Assembly (NCBI GenBank): GCA_051004815.1
Contig: JBPCJY010000213.1
Location: forward strand, 1 to 41,461
DNA: 41,461 bases
Reading direction: 5' to 3'
From: JBBQXY01 sp051004815
Lineage (GTDB): Bacteria > Chloroflexota > Ktedonobacteria > Ktedonobacterales > Ktedonobacteraceae
The notes under the pieces were generated by a model that was given only the letters and a program-made list of their open reading frames with translations, was not told where the DNA came from and did not search any database. The translations under genes and the position numbers were made by a program. Positions 33,284 to 41,346 of the stretch are shown here, one piece after another (positions within the stretch are counted from its first letter, which is position 1; each line of letters opens with the position of its first letter).

Positions 33284-33328
33284 CAGCCCTAAGCGTTCGG
33301 TCACCGCCCAAGCGTAGAAGTTGCCATT
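33284..33328 (-). pseudogene. 15-codon remnant of a cysteine-desulfurase-like gene
   Basis: Minus-strand codons read NGNFYAWAVTERLGL. The intact gene at 34811-36067 has NGNFYALSVTERLGL at 34913-34957, so 13 of 15 residues agree and the DNA aligns without gaps. The remnant starts 1 nt after the kinase stop codon, is in the same orientation as the intact gene and lies 1,629 bp from its counterpart. The match stops on both sides. It looks like the relic of a second gene copy or of a rearrangement. Confidence 0.65.
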
Positions 33329-33521
33329 TGAGGTGACTGTCCGCTGATGTGTTTTGCTGTCAATGGTGTGCTTAAAACAGAGAGTTAATTGTGCGCTGTG
33401 TATCGCCATTGACTGTTCTTTTTCGTGAGCGTTGCTGTCAACGTTGCTGCATCATGTCAAGCCAAACGAGAGACAATAGCTGAGTCTTCCACTGTAAAAT
33501 TTGGTATGAAATGGGCAAATT

Positions 33522-34016
33522 TTACGGGCAGTTGGACGACCAGCCATTAATGGGGTAGTTGTAGCTATCTGCTTTCCCGTTTTGCTGTTCCCATTTGAAG
33601 ATATTACACCAGACCGCCTGACCAGCGGTAGTAGTGCTTATTTGATAAGAGCCATCTAGTATCGTCACTGTATATGAGCCTGGTTGTAATCCTTCGATCC
33701 CACCTCCACCATCACTCCACGGGTTAGGAATGCCAGAGATATTTACACCAGTCACGACAGCTACACAACCATCGGACACGGTAAAGAAGGAGTACGTAAC
33801 CGTATTGCCCACATCCGTTTGTTTACGCTCGTTACAGTTCCCTGGTTGGGAAGATACTGCTATATGTGGACCTCCACTTGGGTCCGGGGAATGCAGATTT
33901 TCAAAAATTAACACTAGGGAAAGAGTAATAGCAACGCTAATAGAAACAGTGATAATAATAATTGGGCCTCTTCTTATTGGAGGTCGCTCACGGTAGTCAC
34001 GCATGTTATAACTCAC
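33522..34016 (-). CDS. Hypothetical single-pass membrane protein
   Basis: About 164 residues, not assignable to a named family. A short Arg-rich start (MRDYRERPPIRRG) leads into one membrane helix (IIIITVSISVAITLSLVLIF). An outer domain of about 110 residues follows, with three to four cysteines and Gly/Thr/Ser-rich strands ending in INGWSSNCP. The cysteines (GNCNERK, VSDGCVAV, VWCNIFKW, SSNCP) are evenly spread and could form two disulfides. The frame is open to 34049. I place the start at the GTG of 34016 because AAGGAG lies 7 nt upstream, but ATGs at 34043 and 34004 are alternatives. AT content is higher than in the flanking genes. Confidence 0.55.
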   Translation of the reverse strand: MSYNMRDYRERPPIRRGPIIIITVSISVAITLSLVLIFENLHSPDPSGGPHIAVSSQPGNCNERKQTDVGNTVTYSFFTVSDGCVAVVTGVNISGIPNPWSDGGGGIEGLQPGSYTVTILDGSYQISTTTAGQAVWCNIFKWEQQNGKADSYNYPINGWSSNCP

Positions 34017-34452
34017 GGTATTACTCCTTGTCAAACTTGTCATTTTCAAAGAGGTTTTGGGAATGCAGCTTTGAAAAATCTTGCACTCTTTGGCTGAACT
34101 ATGAGTAACGAGCTAGATTTTCTATAATAGTCTACAGTTTACAGTATAGCACATCGAGAAATGAAAGTATACTAATACGTGATAAGAAAGTAAAACTAAG
34201 TATAAATTTGGAATGAAAAGAGTGGTTAGCCCAATTTGGGCTATATTGATATATTATGGGGAGAGTTGAAAACACCAAAAGCTGTTCACTGGCGTTCGCT
34301 ACGGTTTATTTTACTCTCAAATTGTCCGTTGCTGTGCTTCATTGTGAAGCTTGTATCATCGGCGTTGCTACAGTGTAGCAATTATCAAGAGCATCAATAA
34401 TCCTCAAGTTTATGCCGTTAGGAAACAGAGACCTGAGTGTTTTTGTCTAGTT
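34017..34452. other. AT-rich gene-free spacer with small palindromes
   Basis: 436 bp with no plausible gene. Palindromes are TAGCCCA-ATT-TGGGCTA near 34228, GCTTCA-TTG-TGAAGC near 34336 and TTGCTACA-G-TGTAGCAA at 34365-34381. The last is the best and could be a terminator or operator for the HicB gene. Nothing else was recognised. Confidence 0.4.
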
Positions 34453-34656
34453 TTATGCAGCGACCATTGGTTGTGGAATGGGTTCTCCAGCGTTTTGTGC
34501 ATCGGCAATCCATAGCTCAATAACCTCTAAAGCATTCTTGATAGCTTCGTTATAGGTTTCTCCGTGGGTCCTGCACCCTAGTTCGGGAACAGTGACAACG
34601 TAAATGTTGTCTCTTGTGTCCCACTGGATGACCATTGAATAATGTTTAGGGTTCAT
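34453..34656 (-). CDS. HicB-family antitoxin-like protein (orphan)
   Basis: A 67-residue protein with the compact HicB fold: YSMVIQWDTRDNIYVVTVPEL, then the family's GCRTHGETYNEAIKNALEVIELW and a Pro-rich tail. HicB neutralises the RNase HicA and usually represses the pair. There is no DNA-binding C-terminal domain, which fits the short HicB-like subgroup. No HicA-like reading frame is visible on either side. The minus-strand frame just upstream (ending KIEDIQDALRKVGKNYEP and overlapping the start) is not HicA and may be a truncated neighbour. AGGAAAG precedes the ATG. Confidence 0.75.
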   Translation of the reverse strand: MNPKHYSMVIQWDTRDNIYVVTVPELGCRTHGETYNEAIKNALEVIELWIADAQNAGEPIPQPMVAA

Positions 34657-34700
34657 AATTCTTTCCTACCTTTCTCAAGGCGTCTTGTATGTCTTCAATT

Positions 34701-34799
34701 TTGCTCGTGAGCCTGGGCGTGAACGCGAAGGTCGTACAAGAGCTTCTGGGATACAGCAAAATTAGCATGACGCTCGGTGTCTATCCGCACGTCAGGCCA
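34701..34799 (+). pseudogene. Tyrosine recombinase (phage integrase) C-terminal remnant
   Basis: 33 codons that read LLVSLGVNAKVVQELLGYSKISMTLGVYPHV and end in RP. They match the C-terminal box of tyrosine recombinases, usually LGHSSIxxTLxxYxHV. The catalytic tyrosine position (VYPHV) is kept, but the box II histidine is Tyr (GYSKI) and the rest of the enzyme is missing. The frame then runs antisense into the next gene. A relic of a lost integrative element. Confidence 0.7.
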
Positions 34800-34810
34800 A
34801 CGACGCACCC

Positions 34811-36067
34811 TTATCCCTGCCTCGCCTTCATCAACGCCTCCACCAGCCTATCAATCTCATCCTGTGTGTTGTAGTGCGTTAGCCCGACGCGCACTAGACC
34901 GCCTTTATCTTCCAATCCCAGGCGTTCGGTGACGGACAAGGCGTAGAAGTTACCGTTCCAAACATTGATATTCACACGATCCAGGTTCGCGGCTACCGCT
35001 TCTGGACTCCAGCCAGCGCGGGTAAATGAAAAGGTCGCGACGCGCTTATCCAGCTGATGAGGGCTGGTGATGCCGTGCAAATGCAGACCAGGGATAGACC
35101 CCAGACCTTCGAGCAAGGAGTGATTGAGTTCTAGTTCGTAATCTTCGATCGCGGCCATAGCTTGTTTGAGAGCTAAGCGGCGACCACTGTATCTCTGCTG
35201 CAATGATGCCGTGTGTGCAGCCCCGAAGGTCTGGCCCACCCACTCGAAATACTGCATGGCACCCAGCACACCAGCGATAGCCTCGAAACTCTGCGTGCCG
35301 GTCTCGAATTTTTCTGGTGGTTCGTTGCTGGCGGGCCGCACTTTATAGGCGGTCAGCTTGTCGAGCAGTTCATATTTGCCGTAGAGGATGCCAGCGTGTG
35401 GCCCGAAAAACTTGTAGGCTGAACAGGCCAGGAAGTCGCAATCCAATGCTTGCACGTCAATTGGTTTGTGTGGAGCGTACTGCACCGCGTCCACGAAACA
35501 CAGTGCTCCCACGTTGTGCGCCAGTTGTACCGCTTTTTGTACATCGTTGATTGTGCCAACGGCGTTAGAGGCATAGCCAACGGCGACAATTTTTGTGCGC
35601 TCCGTAATCTGTCGCTCCAGGTCTGCCATGTCCAGTGTGCAATCTTCTTCGTGAAAATCGACCCAACGTATCTGGCAACCACGATCTTCGGCAATAAGGA
35701 GCCAGGGGGCCACATTGGCGTCATGGTCCAGGCGCGTCACTACGATCTCATCTCCTGGCTGTAAGGTACGAGCCAGGCTGCGGCTGATAGAGAGGGTGAG
35801 CGTGGTCATATTGGGGCCAAAAACGATCTCCTCTGGCCGCTTTGCATTGAGAAAATCAGCCATGGCCTGCCGTGCTTCGGCCAGCATAGCATCCGATTCC
35901 CGGCTGGTACGAAATTCGCCGCCATGGTTGGCGTTGGTATAGACAAGATAGTGTTGTATCTGCTGAAGCACTTCCTGGGCCACCTGAGTGCCACCAGGGT
36001 TGTCAAAATAAATGGTGTTCGTGGCAAGGGCAGGGAAGTGTGTACGAATTTCGTCTAGTTTGAGCAT
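34811..36067 (-). CDS. Cysteine-desulfurase-like aminotransferase class V protein
   Basis: A 418-residue PLP enzyme of the SufS/IscS fold, most like the 'cysteine desulfurase-like' subfamily. The N-terminus YFDNPGGTQVAQEVL and NHGGEFRTSRESD are typical. DHDANVAPW and VDAVQYAPHKPIDV carry PLP contacts, and SAYKFFGPHAG contains the lysine that binds PLP. I cannot identify the catalytic persulfide cysteine of true desulfurases in its usual place, so desulfurase activity is uncertain. A different C-S lyase or isomerase role is possible. AGGAGG lies 8 nt before the ATG. The 3' end lies against the integrase remnant. Confidence 0.85.
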   Translation of the reverse strand: MLKLDEIRTHFPALATNTIYFDNPGGTQVAQEVLQQIQHYLVYTNANHGGEFRTSRESDAMLAEARQAMADFLNAKRPEEIVFGPNMTTLTLSISRSLARTLQPGDEIVVTRLDHDANVAPWLLIAEDRGCQIRWVDFHEEDCTLDMADLERQITERTKIVAVGYASNAVGTINDVQKAVQLAHNVGALCFVDAVQYAPHKPIDVQALDCDFLACSAYKFFGPHAGILYGKYELLDKLTAYKVRPASNEPPEKFETGTQSFEAIAGVLGAMQYFEWVGQTFGAAHTASLQQRYSGRRLALKQAMAAIEDYELELNHSLLEGLGSIPGLHLHGITSPHQLDKRVATFSFTRAGWSPEAVAANLDRVNINVWNGNFYALSVTERLGLEDKGGLVRVGLTHYNTQDEIDRLVEALMKARQG

Positions 36068-36316
36068 GCTCTAGTCCTCCTGAGGGTGAAAATAAGCTGT
36101 GATGTTTGTCGTGTAGTTTGCTTGCTGACAGTTGTTTTTCAGCGGCCAGTTGTTTTTCATTGTATCACACAGTGCATTGGCCTCCGACAAGGATGGCTGT
36201 TCCTCTGTTCCTTGCATCCCCGTTGCTCGTGAAGCTACTGGAAGCCTATAGACGTGTATGTAAGAGGGACTGTGAGGCGGGCGACAAGTATGAAAACATA
36301 GACGAAAGGAACGATT

Positions 36317-37291
36317 ATGCAAACGAGACAACTCGGTAAGACCGATTTGGATATAACCCCGATTGGTCTGGGAACATGGGCCATTGGCGGTGGAGGTTGG
36401 GTCGCCGCATGGGGACCACAGGATGACGAGGAATCAATTGCGACTATTCACCGTGCGCTTGAGCTGGGCATAAATTGGCTGGACACGGCTGCTGTGTATG
36501 GCTTAGGACATTCAGAGGAGATTGTCGGGAAGGCTCTTCAGGGACGCGCTGACCGTCCTTACGTCTTCACTAAGTGTTCTCGTGTTTGGAACGATAAGGG
36601 CGAGGTGTCCGGTAATTTGAAAGAACAATCCATACGGCGCGAGGTTGAGAACAGCCTACGTCGCCTCCAAGTGGATGTGATTGATCTTTACCAGATGCAT
36701 TGGCCCGATCCAGAATCCGATCTTGAAGAAGGATGGAGCACGATGGCGAAGCTGAAGGCCGAAGGCAAGGTGCGTCACATTGGGGTTTCCAACTTTAATG
36801 TCAATCAGTTGCGCCGGGCACAAGAAATTGCTCCCATCGACTCGCTACAGCCGCCCTTCTCGCTTATTAAGCCTGCTGTGGCAAACAATGGCGTGCTGGA
36901 TTTCTGCCAGAAACATAACATAGGCGTTATCGTCTATTCGCCGATGCGGTCTGGCCTGTTAACCGGTACGATGACTGGTGATCGTGTGACCAATCTTCCC
37001 GATGATGACTGGCGTAAACACGACGCTGATTTCCAGGAGCCGCAGCTCTCGCGAAACCTGGCACTGGCGAATCTGCTGACCGAGATCGGCTATCCGCATA
37101 GTCGCTCGGCTGGTGAAGTAGCCATTGCCTGGACATTGCAGCATCCCGCCGTCACCGCCGCGATTGTTGGTGGACGCCATCCAAACCAGGTTGAAGATAC
37201 CATTGGAGCTGCCGAATTTCGTCTCAGCGAGAGCGAACTGGCCCAGCTTGATAAGTTCTTGCAGGAGAATCCGCAGCCAGCACAAAAATAG
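36317..37291 (+). CDS. Aldo/keto reductase
   Basis: A 324-residue NADPH-dependent aldo/keto reductase with the whole catalytic tetrad: Asp in WLDTAAVYG, Tyr in VYGLGHSEE, Lys in VFTKCSR and His in YQMHWPD. The NADPH-binding end reads VGGRHPNQVEDTIGAAEF. It is closest in style to the YhdN/Tas-like AKR group, whose natural substrates are mostly unknown. AAAGGAAC precedes the ATG. An alpha/beta hydrolase gene follows after 14 nt, so the two may be co-transcribed. Confidence 0.9.
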   Translation: MQTRQLGKTDLDITPIGLGTWAIGGGGWVAAWGPQDDEESIATIHRALELGINWLDTAAVYGLGHSEEIVGKALQGRADRPYVFTKCSRVWNDKGEVSGNLKEQSIRREVENSLRRLQVDVIDLYQMHWPDPESDLEEGWSTMAKLKAEGKVRHIGVSNFNVNQLRRAQEIAPIDSLQPPFSLIKPAVANNGVLDFCQKHNIGVIVYSPMRSGLLTGTMTGDRVTNLPDDDWRKHDADFQEPQLSRNLALANLLTEIGYPHSRSAGEVAIAWTLQHPAVTAAIVGGRHPNQVEDTIGAAEFRLSESELAQLDKFLQENPQPAQK

Positions 37292-37305
37292 CGTATCATA
37301 GATGA

Positions 37306-38163
37306 GTGCTATTCTTTCCTTGTGAAAGGCAGAAAACAATAGAGATAGTCAAGCGTGAGATACAAGTCAAAGGCCAGATGGTCCATTACCGGGTCGTGGG
37401 TCAGGGTGAGCCAATCATCCTGATCCACGGCCTGTCCGGTTCCAGCCGTTGGTGGGTACGGAACGTGCCGTCTCTGGCGGAGCACTACCGGGTCTACCTG
37501 ATAGACCTGCCAGGGTTTGGGACGATGCACCGCTTACATGCACGCTTTGTGCTGGACGAAGTGTCCTCGTGGGTCATGCTCTGGATGAAGGCGGTGGGCA
37601 TCTCACGCGCCAACCTGATCGGTCACTCAATGGGTGGCTATATTTGTATCTGGATTGCCGCCCATCAACCGGAAGTTGTAGACCACCTGGTACTGGTTTC
37701 GCCCGCCGGTATTCCCAGGATACGCTCCCTGTTGGGCTATGCCATACCGCTGGTCGTGGCTCTGCGCTATTTGACACCGAGCTTCTTCCCTATTCTGCTG
37801 TACGATGCCCTGCGTGCTGGCCCGCTCACGCTCTTACGGGCCGCCCAGGACCTGTTAACGAAAGATGTGCGCGATTGCTTGCACTCAATTGTGGCTCCTA
37901 CCCTACTCATCTGGGGAGAAGACGATACACTGGTTCCGCCATCGTTGGGCGATATTCTCCATCAAGAAATCGCCCATTCCCAATTCATGGCGTTAAAAAA
38001 AGCGGGTCATGTGGGCATGTTCGATCAGCCGCAACGCTTCAATGCTGCTGTGCTTACTTTTCTCGCGGAGAAACCTCAGCTTCCTCCCGCAAAAATTGCT
38101 GTACCGCCTCCGCCAGCTTCTGCGGTGAATTATAGTTTACATCGTGAGCTGCCCCCTCAATAA
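37306..38163 (+). CDS. Alpha/beta hydrolase (convergent overlap at 3' end)
   Basis: About 285 residues with an alpha/beta-hydrolase fold: oxyanion region LIHGLSGSSRWW, nucleophile elbow GHSMGGY, acid in WGEDDTLVPP and His in AGHVGMFDQP. All three triad residues are present. The start is uncertain: a GTG at 37306 has no clear ribosome site, and the next ATG is codon 25, where the fold begins. The last 110 bp overlap, in antisense, the 3' end of the convergent hydrolase at 38054-38839, so its Pro-rich tail (LPPAKIAVPPPPASAV) comes from that overlap. Substrate unknown. Confidence 0.82.
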   Translation: MLFFPCERQKTIEIVKREIQVKGQMVHYRVVGQGEPIILIHGLSGSSRWWVRNVPSLAEHYRVYLIDLPGFGTMHRLHARFVLDEVSSWVMLWMKAVGISRANLIGHSMGGYICIWIAAHQPEVVDHLVLVSPAGIPRIRSLLGYAIPLVVALRYLTPSFFPILLYDALRAGPLTLLRAAQDLLTKDVRDCLHSIVAPTLLIWGEDDTLVPPSLGDILHQEIAHSQFMALKKAGHVGMFDQPQRFNAAVLTFLAEKPQLPPAKIAVPPPPASAVNYSLHRELPPQ

Positions 38164-38839
38164 CGACGAGTCTACCTTGTGGCAAAAGCGCGGTCGCCTC
38201 TTCTGCCCAGCGTCGTGGCACAACGGAGTCACGCGTGCCGTGTACCACCAACGTCGGTGCTTGCATAAGGGGCAGGTGCTCTTCAATGCGATCCCGCAAT
38301 GCATAACGAAATGTGCGCACAAAGCGAGGAAGGCCAATTTGCAGGAAATCAAGCAGTACAATAGGAAACAACGAAATCGGCTCAAAAGGAACATTGACCA
38401 GCCAACGTCCAATCTCCTGGTGCGCGGTACGCGCTCGCGGGTCCATGGTTGGCCCGACCAGAATAGCGCGTTCAAGGCGTGCTGGATGGCGCAGCGCGAA
38501 TTGTGCGATAATCTGGCAGCCCATTGAATTGCCCAGCAGCGATGCTTGCTCTATACCCATGGCGTCCATCCATGCTGCCAAAACATCGGCCAGTTCCTCC
38601 ATATTCAAGGTGTGCCGTGGTTTACTACTCCAGCCATAACCAGGGAAATCCGGCACGTACACAGCATAATCCTGTGCCAGTTGTTGTGCCGTCGGCAACA
38701 AATAGCGACAGGAGACAACCAGGCCATGAATCAGGATGATGACGGGTTTGTTGCTAGTTTGGGCATCCTTGGAGGCTTTGTAATGTATTGTGTGGCCGTT
38801 TGCCACAACCCGCTTGCTTTCCAGTCTCTTGTCTTTCAT
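38054..38839 (-). CDS. Alpha/beta hydrolase, second
   Basis: 261 residues from the ATG at 38839, which lies one base after the stop of the gene upstream (TAA-C-ATG), so translation is coupled. A TTG 18 nt earlier is the only other in-frame option. Fold landmarks are LIHGLVVSCRYLLP, DFPGYGWSSKP and the nucleophile in GNSMGCQ (Asn replaces the more usual His in GHSMG). HGTRDSVVP holds the acid and GAAHDVNY the His. Triad complete. It converges on the other hydrolase and shares 110 bp with it. Probably an esterase or a C-C hydrolase. Confidence 0.84.
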   Translation of the reverse strand: MKDKRLESKRVVANGHTIHYKASKDAQTSNKPVIILIHGLVVSCRYLLPTAQQLAQDYAVYVPDFPGYGWSSKPRHTLNMEELADVLAAWMDAMGIEQASLLGNSMGCQIIAQFALRHPARLERAILVGPTMDPRARTAHQEIGRWLVNVPFEPISLFPIVLLDFLQIGLPRFVRTFRYALRDRIEEHLPLMQAPTLVVHGTRDSVVPRRWAEEATALLPQGRLVVIEGAAHDVNYNSPQKLAEAVQQFLREEAEVSPREK

Positions 38840-38840
38840 G

Positions 38841-39539
38841 TTAAACGATTGACGCAAGGTGGCGGCTAAACCATTGACCTGCCAGTTCGATTACCTTCTG
38901 CAGCATTTCAGGCGTATCAAGCATATTCATAGAAGTGTCGCCAGCAATAGTTTCGAGCCGCTTATTGGCCGCGATGGGAGTTTGCATTTGCCCCAGAGCT
39001 TCACGATTCATGTTCACCGCGTCAGTATCGCCCTCCGCGGCAATCAACAAGACAGCAGCCAGCACGCGCTCAAGCGCGGATTGCGCCAGGTCTATGCGCC
39101 CATTGGCCGTGACGACTGCATGAACAATATCGGGCCGCTCTGCAGCTGCCTGTAAGGCAGCTGCACCCGTTGGGCCAGTACCAAAATAGCCGATCACAAA
39201 ATTCTGCGTGGCTGGCATTTCTGCCAACCAATCGGCAATACCAATAATGCGCTGTGAAAGTATGCCAGCGTTGTACCGAAAAAATTGCGTCTCGTTATCC
39301 AGAGCCTCTTCATCTTCTGTCAGCAAATGCACTGACAGCGTTGCCAAACCCGCCCCATGGAATGCCTCGGCCATGCCGCTTACATAGGACATGCTCTCGA
39401 CATGCTTGCTGCCTTGAGCCAGCAGGACTACGCCGTGTGCCTGTGCGGGGATGTGCAACAGGCCCGTCAGGGATAAAGCTCCTGCCCCAACTTGAACCGT
39501 TTGTGTGTCGTTGCTATTACCTGGTGTATTGTTCTCCAT
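38841..39539 (-). CDS. Dienelactone-hydrolase-like protein lacking catalytic serine
   Basis: About 232 residues that follow the alpha/beta-hydrolase family often fused to phosphoribosyltransferases. The block VVLLAQGSK, the LLTEDEEALDNET strand, QRIIGIADWL, GYFGTGPTGAAALQAAAERPD and NREAL...KRLETIAG all align with it. In active relatives the elbow reads GASTG with the nucleophile serine. Here it is GTGPTG. The usual His block (GATHLFEEPG) is GDTSMNMLDTPE, so the histidine is also gone. It may be a non-catalytic relative or act by another route. The ATG at 39539 or the adjacent GTG at 39542 is the start, behind AAGGAT. Confidence 0.78.
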   Translation of the reverse strand: MENNTPGNSNDTQTVQVGAGALSLTGLLHIPAQAHGVVLLAQGSKHVESMSYVSGMAEAFHGAGLATLSVHLLTEDEEALDNETQFFRYNAGILSQRIIGIADWLAEMPATQNFVIGYFGTGPTGAAALQAAAERPDIVHAVVTANGRIDLAQSALERVLAAVLLIAAEGDTDAVNMNREALGQMQTPIAANKRLETIAGDTSMNMLDTPEMLQKVIELAGQWFSRHLASIV

Positions 39540-39711
39540 CACGCTGTGCCATCCTTTATGATTGTATCCTCATAATAGTTCATCACTACTAACACGAAGC
39601 ACAGGCACCAGCCGTATATAACCTATGCCGATTCCCCTTACCCCTCATAGCTATTTTCGTGATACTATGTACGTATTCAATTTTAACCACGCAGAAAGAT
39701 TATTGTATTGT

Positions 39712-41292
39712 ATGGAACACATTTCCAAACCCTTACACCACGGCGAGGACACGCGACACACTTCCACATCAACTGTCCCATTGGATATTAATAAATCCGG
39801 CTCGTGGATACTTTTGGCTACCATCCTGGGATCGAGCCTGGTCTTTATTGATAGTAGCGTTGTCAATGTGGCCTTGCCACGCATACAGCTTGACTTGAAT
39901 ACCACGTTTTCCAACGTGCAATGGGTCGTAGAAGCCTATGCTCTTTTCCTCGCCGCGCTCATACTGGTCGGTGGATCGTTAGGTGATCGTTATGGACGCA
40001 AGCGCATCTTTATGATTGGGACGGTTATTTTTGCGTTGTCCTCTATCTGGTGTGGGATCGCGCCTGATATCTCCCAACTGATCGCGGGCCGGGCTGTCCA
40101 GGGCATAGGTGGTGCGCTCCTAACGCCGGGTAGCCTGGCTATCATTCGTGCGCTCTTTCCGGCTGAACGGCGTGGGCAGGCCATTGGCTTGTGGTCGGGC
40201 TTCTCAGCGATTACCTCGGCTCTGGGACCACTCCTGGGAGGATGGCTGGTGCAGAATGCCTCGTGGCGTTGGGTTTTCTTCATCAATGTGCCGTTGGCAA
40301 TTGTGGTGCTGATCGTGATGTTCTTGCGTGTCCCGGAGAACCGCAGTGAAGAGATGGATGTTCACCTGGATTGGGCTGGAGCTGTCCTGGCAACGTTCAG
40401 CCTGGGCGCGATTGTCTATGGGTTGATCGAGTCCAATACCCTGGGACTCGGCAATCCTCTTGTACTCGTCGCGGAGGCTAGCGGTGTTATTGCCTTGCTA
40501 GCCTTTATTATGGTAGAGCTACGCTCTCGTGCGCCGATGATGCCGCTTAAGCTCTTCCGTTCACGCACATTTGCCGGTACCAATCTCCTCACCCTCTTCC
40601 TCTACGCGGGTCTTATGGGTGCTATCTACTTTCTGCCCTTCAACCTTATCCAGGTGCAAGGGTATACCGCTACGGAGGCGGGAGCAGCTTTTATTCCTTT
40701 TACCCTGCTGCTCTTTGGGATGTCGCGCTGGTCTGGTGGGCTGGTAGCACGCTATGGCGCGAAGTTACCATTGGTCATCGGGCCGCTGATCGCTTGCCTT
40801 GGTTTTGTGCTCTTCTCGTTGCCCGATATTGGCGGAAGGTACTGGACAACCTTTTTCCCGGCGATAGTGGCCCTGGGGCTTGGCATGTCCATCACCATTG
40901 CTCCATTGACAACGGCAGTGTTAGGGGCGGTCTCTGACCAATTTGCAGGCGTTGCTTCCGGCATCAATAACGCCGTTTCACGCATTGCCGGACTGCTCGC
41001 CATCGCTGTCCTCAGCATCTTTGTCCTGGTGGCTTTTAACACGAACCTGGATCAGCAACTGGCCGCATTGCACGTCTCCCCGGCGGTAAGCCATCTGTTG
41101 GACAATCAGCGAGCAAAGCTAGCGGGAGCCGAGATTCCTTCGTCCATCCACGGTATAGAGTATACGAACCTGCACTATGCCATCGCGGAATCGTTCATTG
41201 GTGGTTTTCGCCTGGCTATGTTGATTGGCGCGGGTCTCGCCTTCATCAGTGCTATATGCTCCTTGCTATTGGTCGAGGGGAAGCAAAAATGA
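39712..41292 (+). CDS. MFS drug exporter, DHA2 (EmrB/QacA) family
   Basis: A 526-residue 14-helix exporter from ATG 39712. The frame opens at 39625, and ATG 39667 is also possible. None has a good ribosome site, and I chose the start that leaves a short cytoplasmic N-terminus. Family motifs are FIDSSVVNVALPRIQ in helix 1 and GDRYGRKRIFMIG (motif A) after helix 2. GGALLTPGSLAIIRALFP follows, with ALGPLLGGWLV (motif C) in helix 5. DHA2 proteins use the proton gradient to pump out drugs or biocides. The substrate is not predictable. It is divergent from the hydrolase genes. Confidence 0.9.
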   Translation: MEHISKPLHHGEDTRHTSTSTVPLDINKSGSWILLATILGSSLVFIDSSVVNVALPRIQLDLNTTFSNVQWVVEAYALFLAALILVGGSLGDRYGRKRIFMIGTVIFALSSIWCGIAPDISQLIAGRAVQGIGGALLTPGSLAIIRALFPAERRGQAIGLWSGFSAITSALGPLLGGWLVQNASWRWVFFINVPLAIVVLIVMFLRVPENRSEEMDVHLDWAGAVLATFSLGAIVYGLIESNTLGLGNPLVLVAEASGVIALLAFIMVELRSRAPMMPLKLFRSRTFAGTNLLTLFLYAGLMGAIYFLPFNLIQVQGYTATEAGAAFIPFTLLLFGMSRWSGGLVARYGAKLPLVIGPLIACLGFVLFSLPDIGGRYWTTFFPAIVALGLGMSITIAPLTTAVLGAVSDQFAGVASGINNAVSRIAGLLAIAVLSIFVLVAFNTNLDQQLAALHVSPAVSHLLDNQRAKLAGAEIPSSIHGIEYTNLHYAIAESFIGGFRLAMLIGAGLAFISAICSLLLVEGKQK

Positions 41293-41346
41293 CTCTTTTT
41301 GGCATAATACTACGTGCCTGAATTAAGATAGATAAAAAGTAACTAA

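Noticed and set aside
34653..34712. Minus-strand frame ending KIEDIQDALRKVGKNYEP before hicB, considered as HicA toxin
   Set aside because: It lacks the HicA dsRNA-binding-type blocks (such as GSHxxY) and upstream becomes antisense to the integrase remnant.
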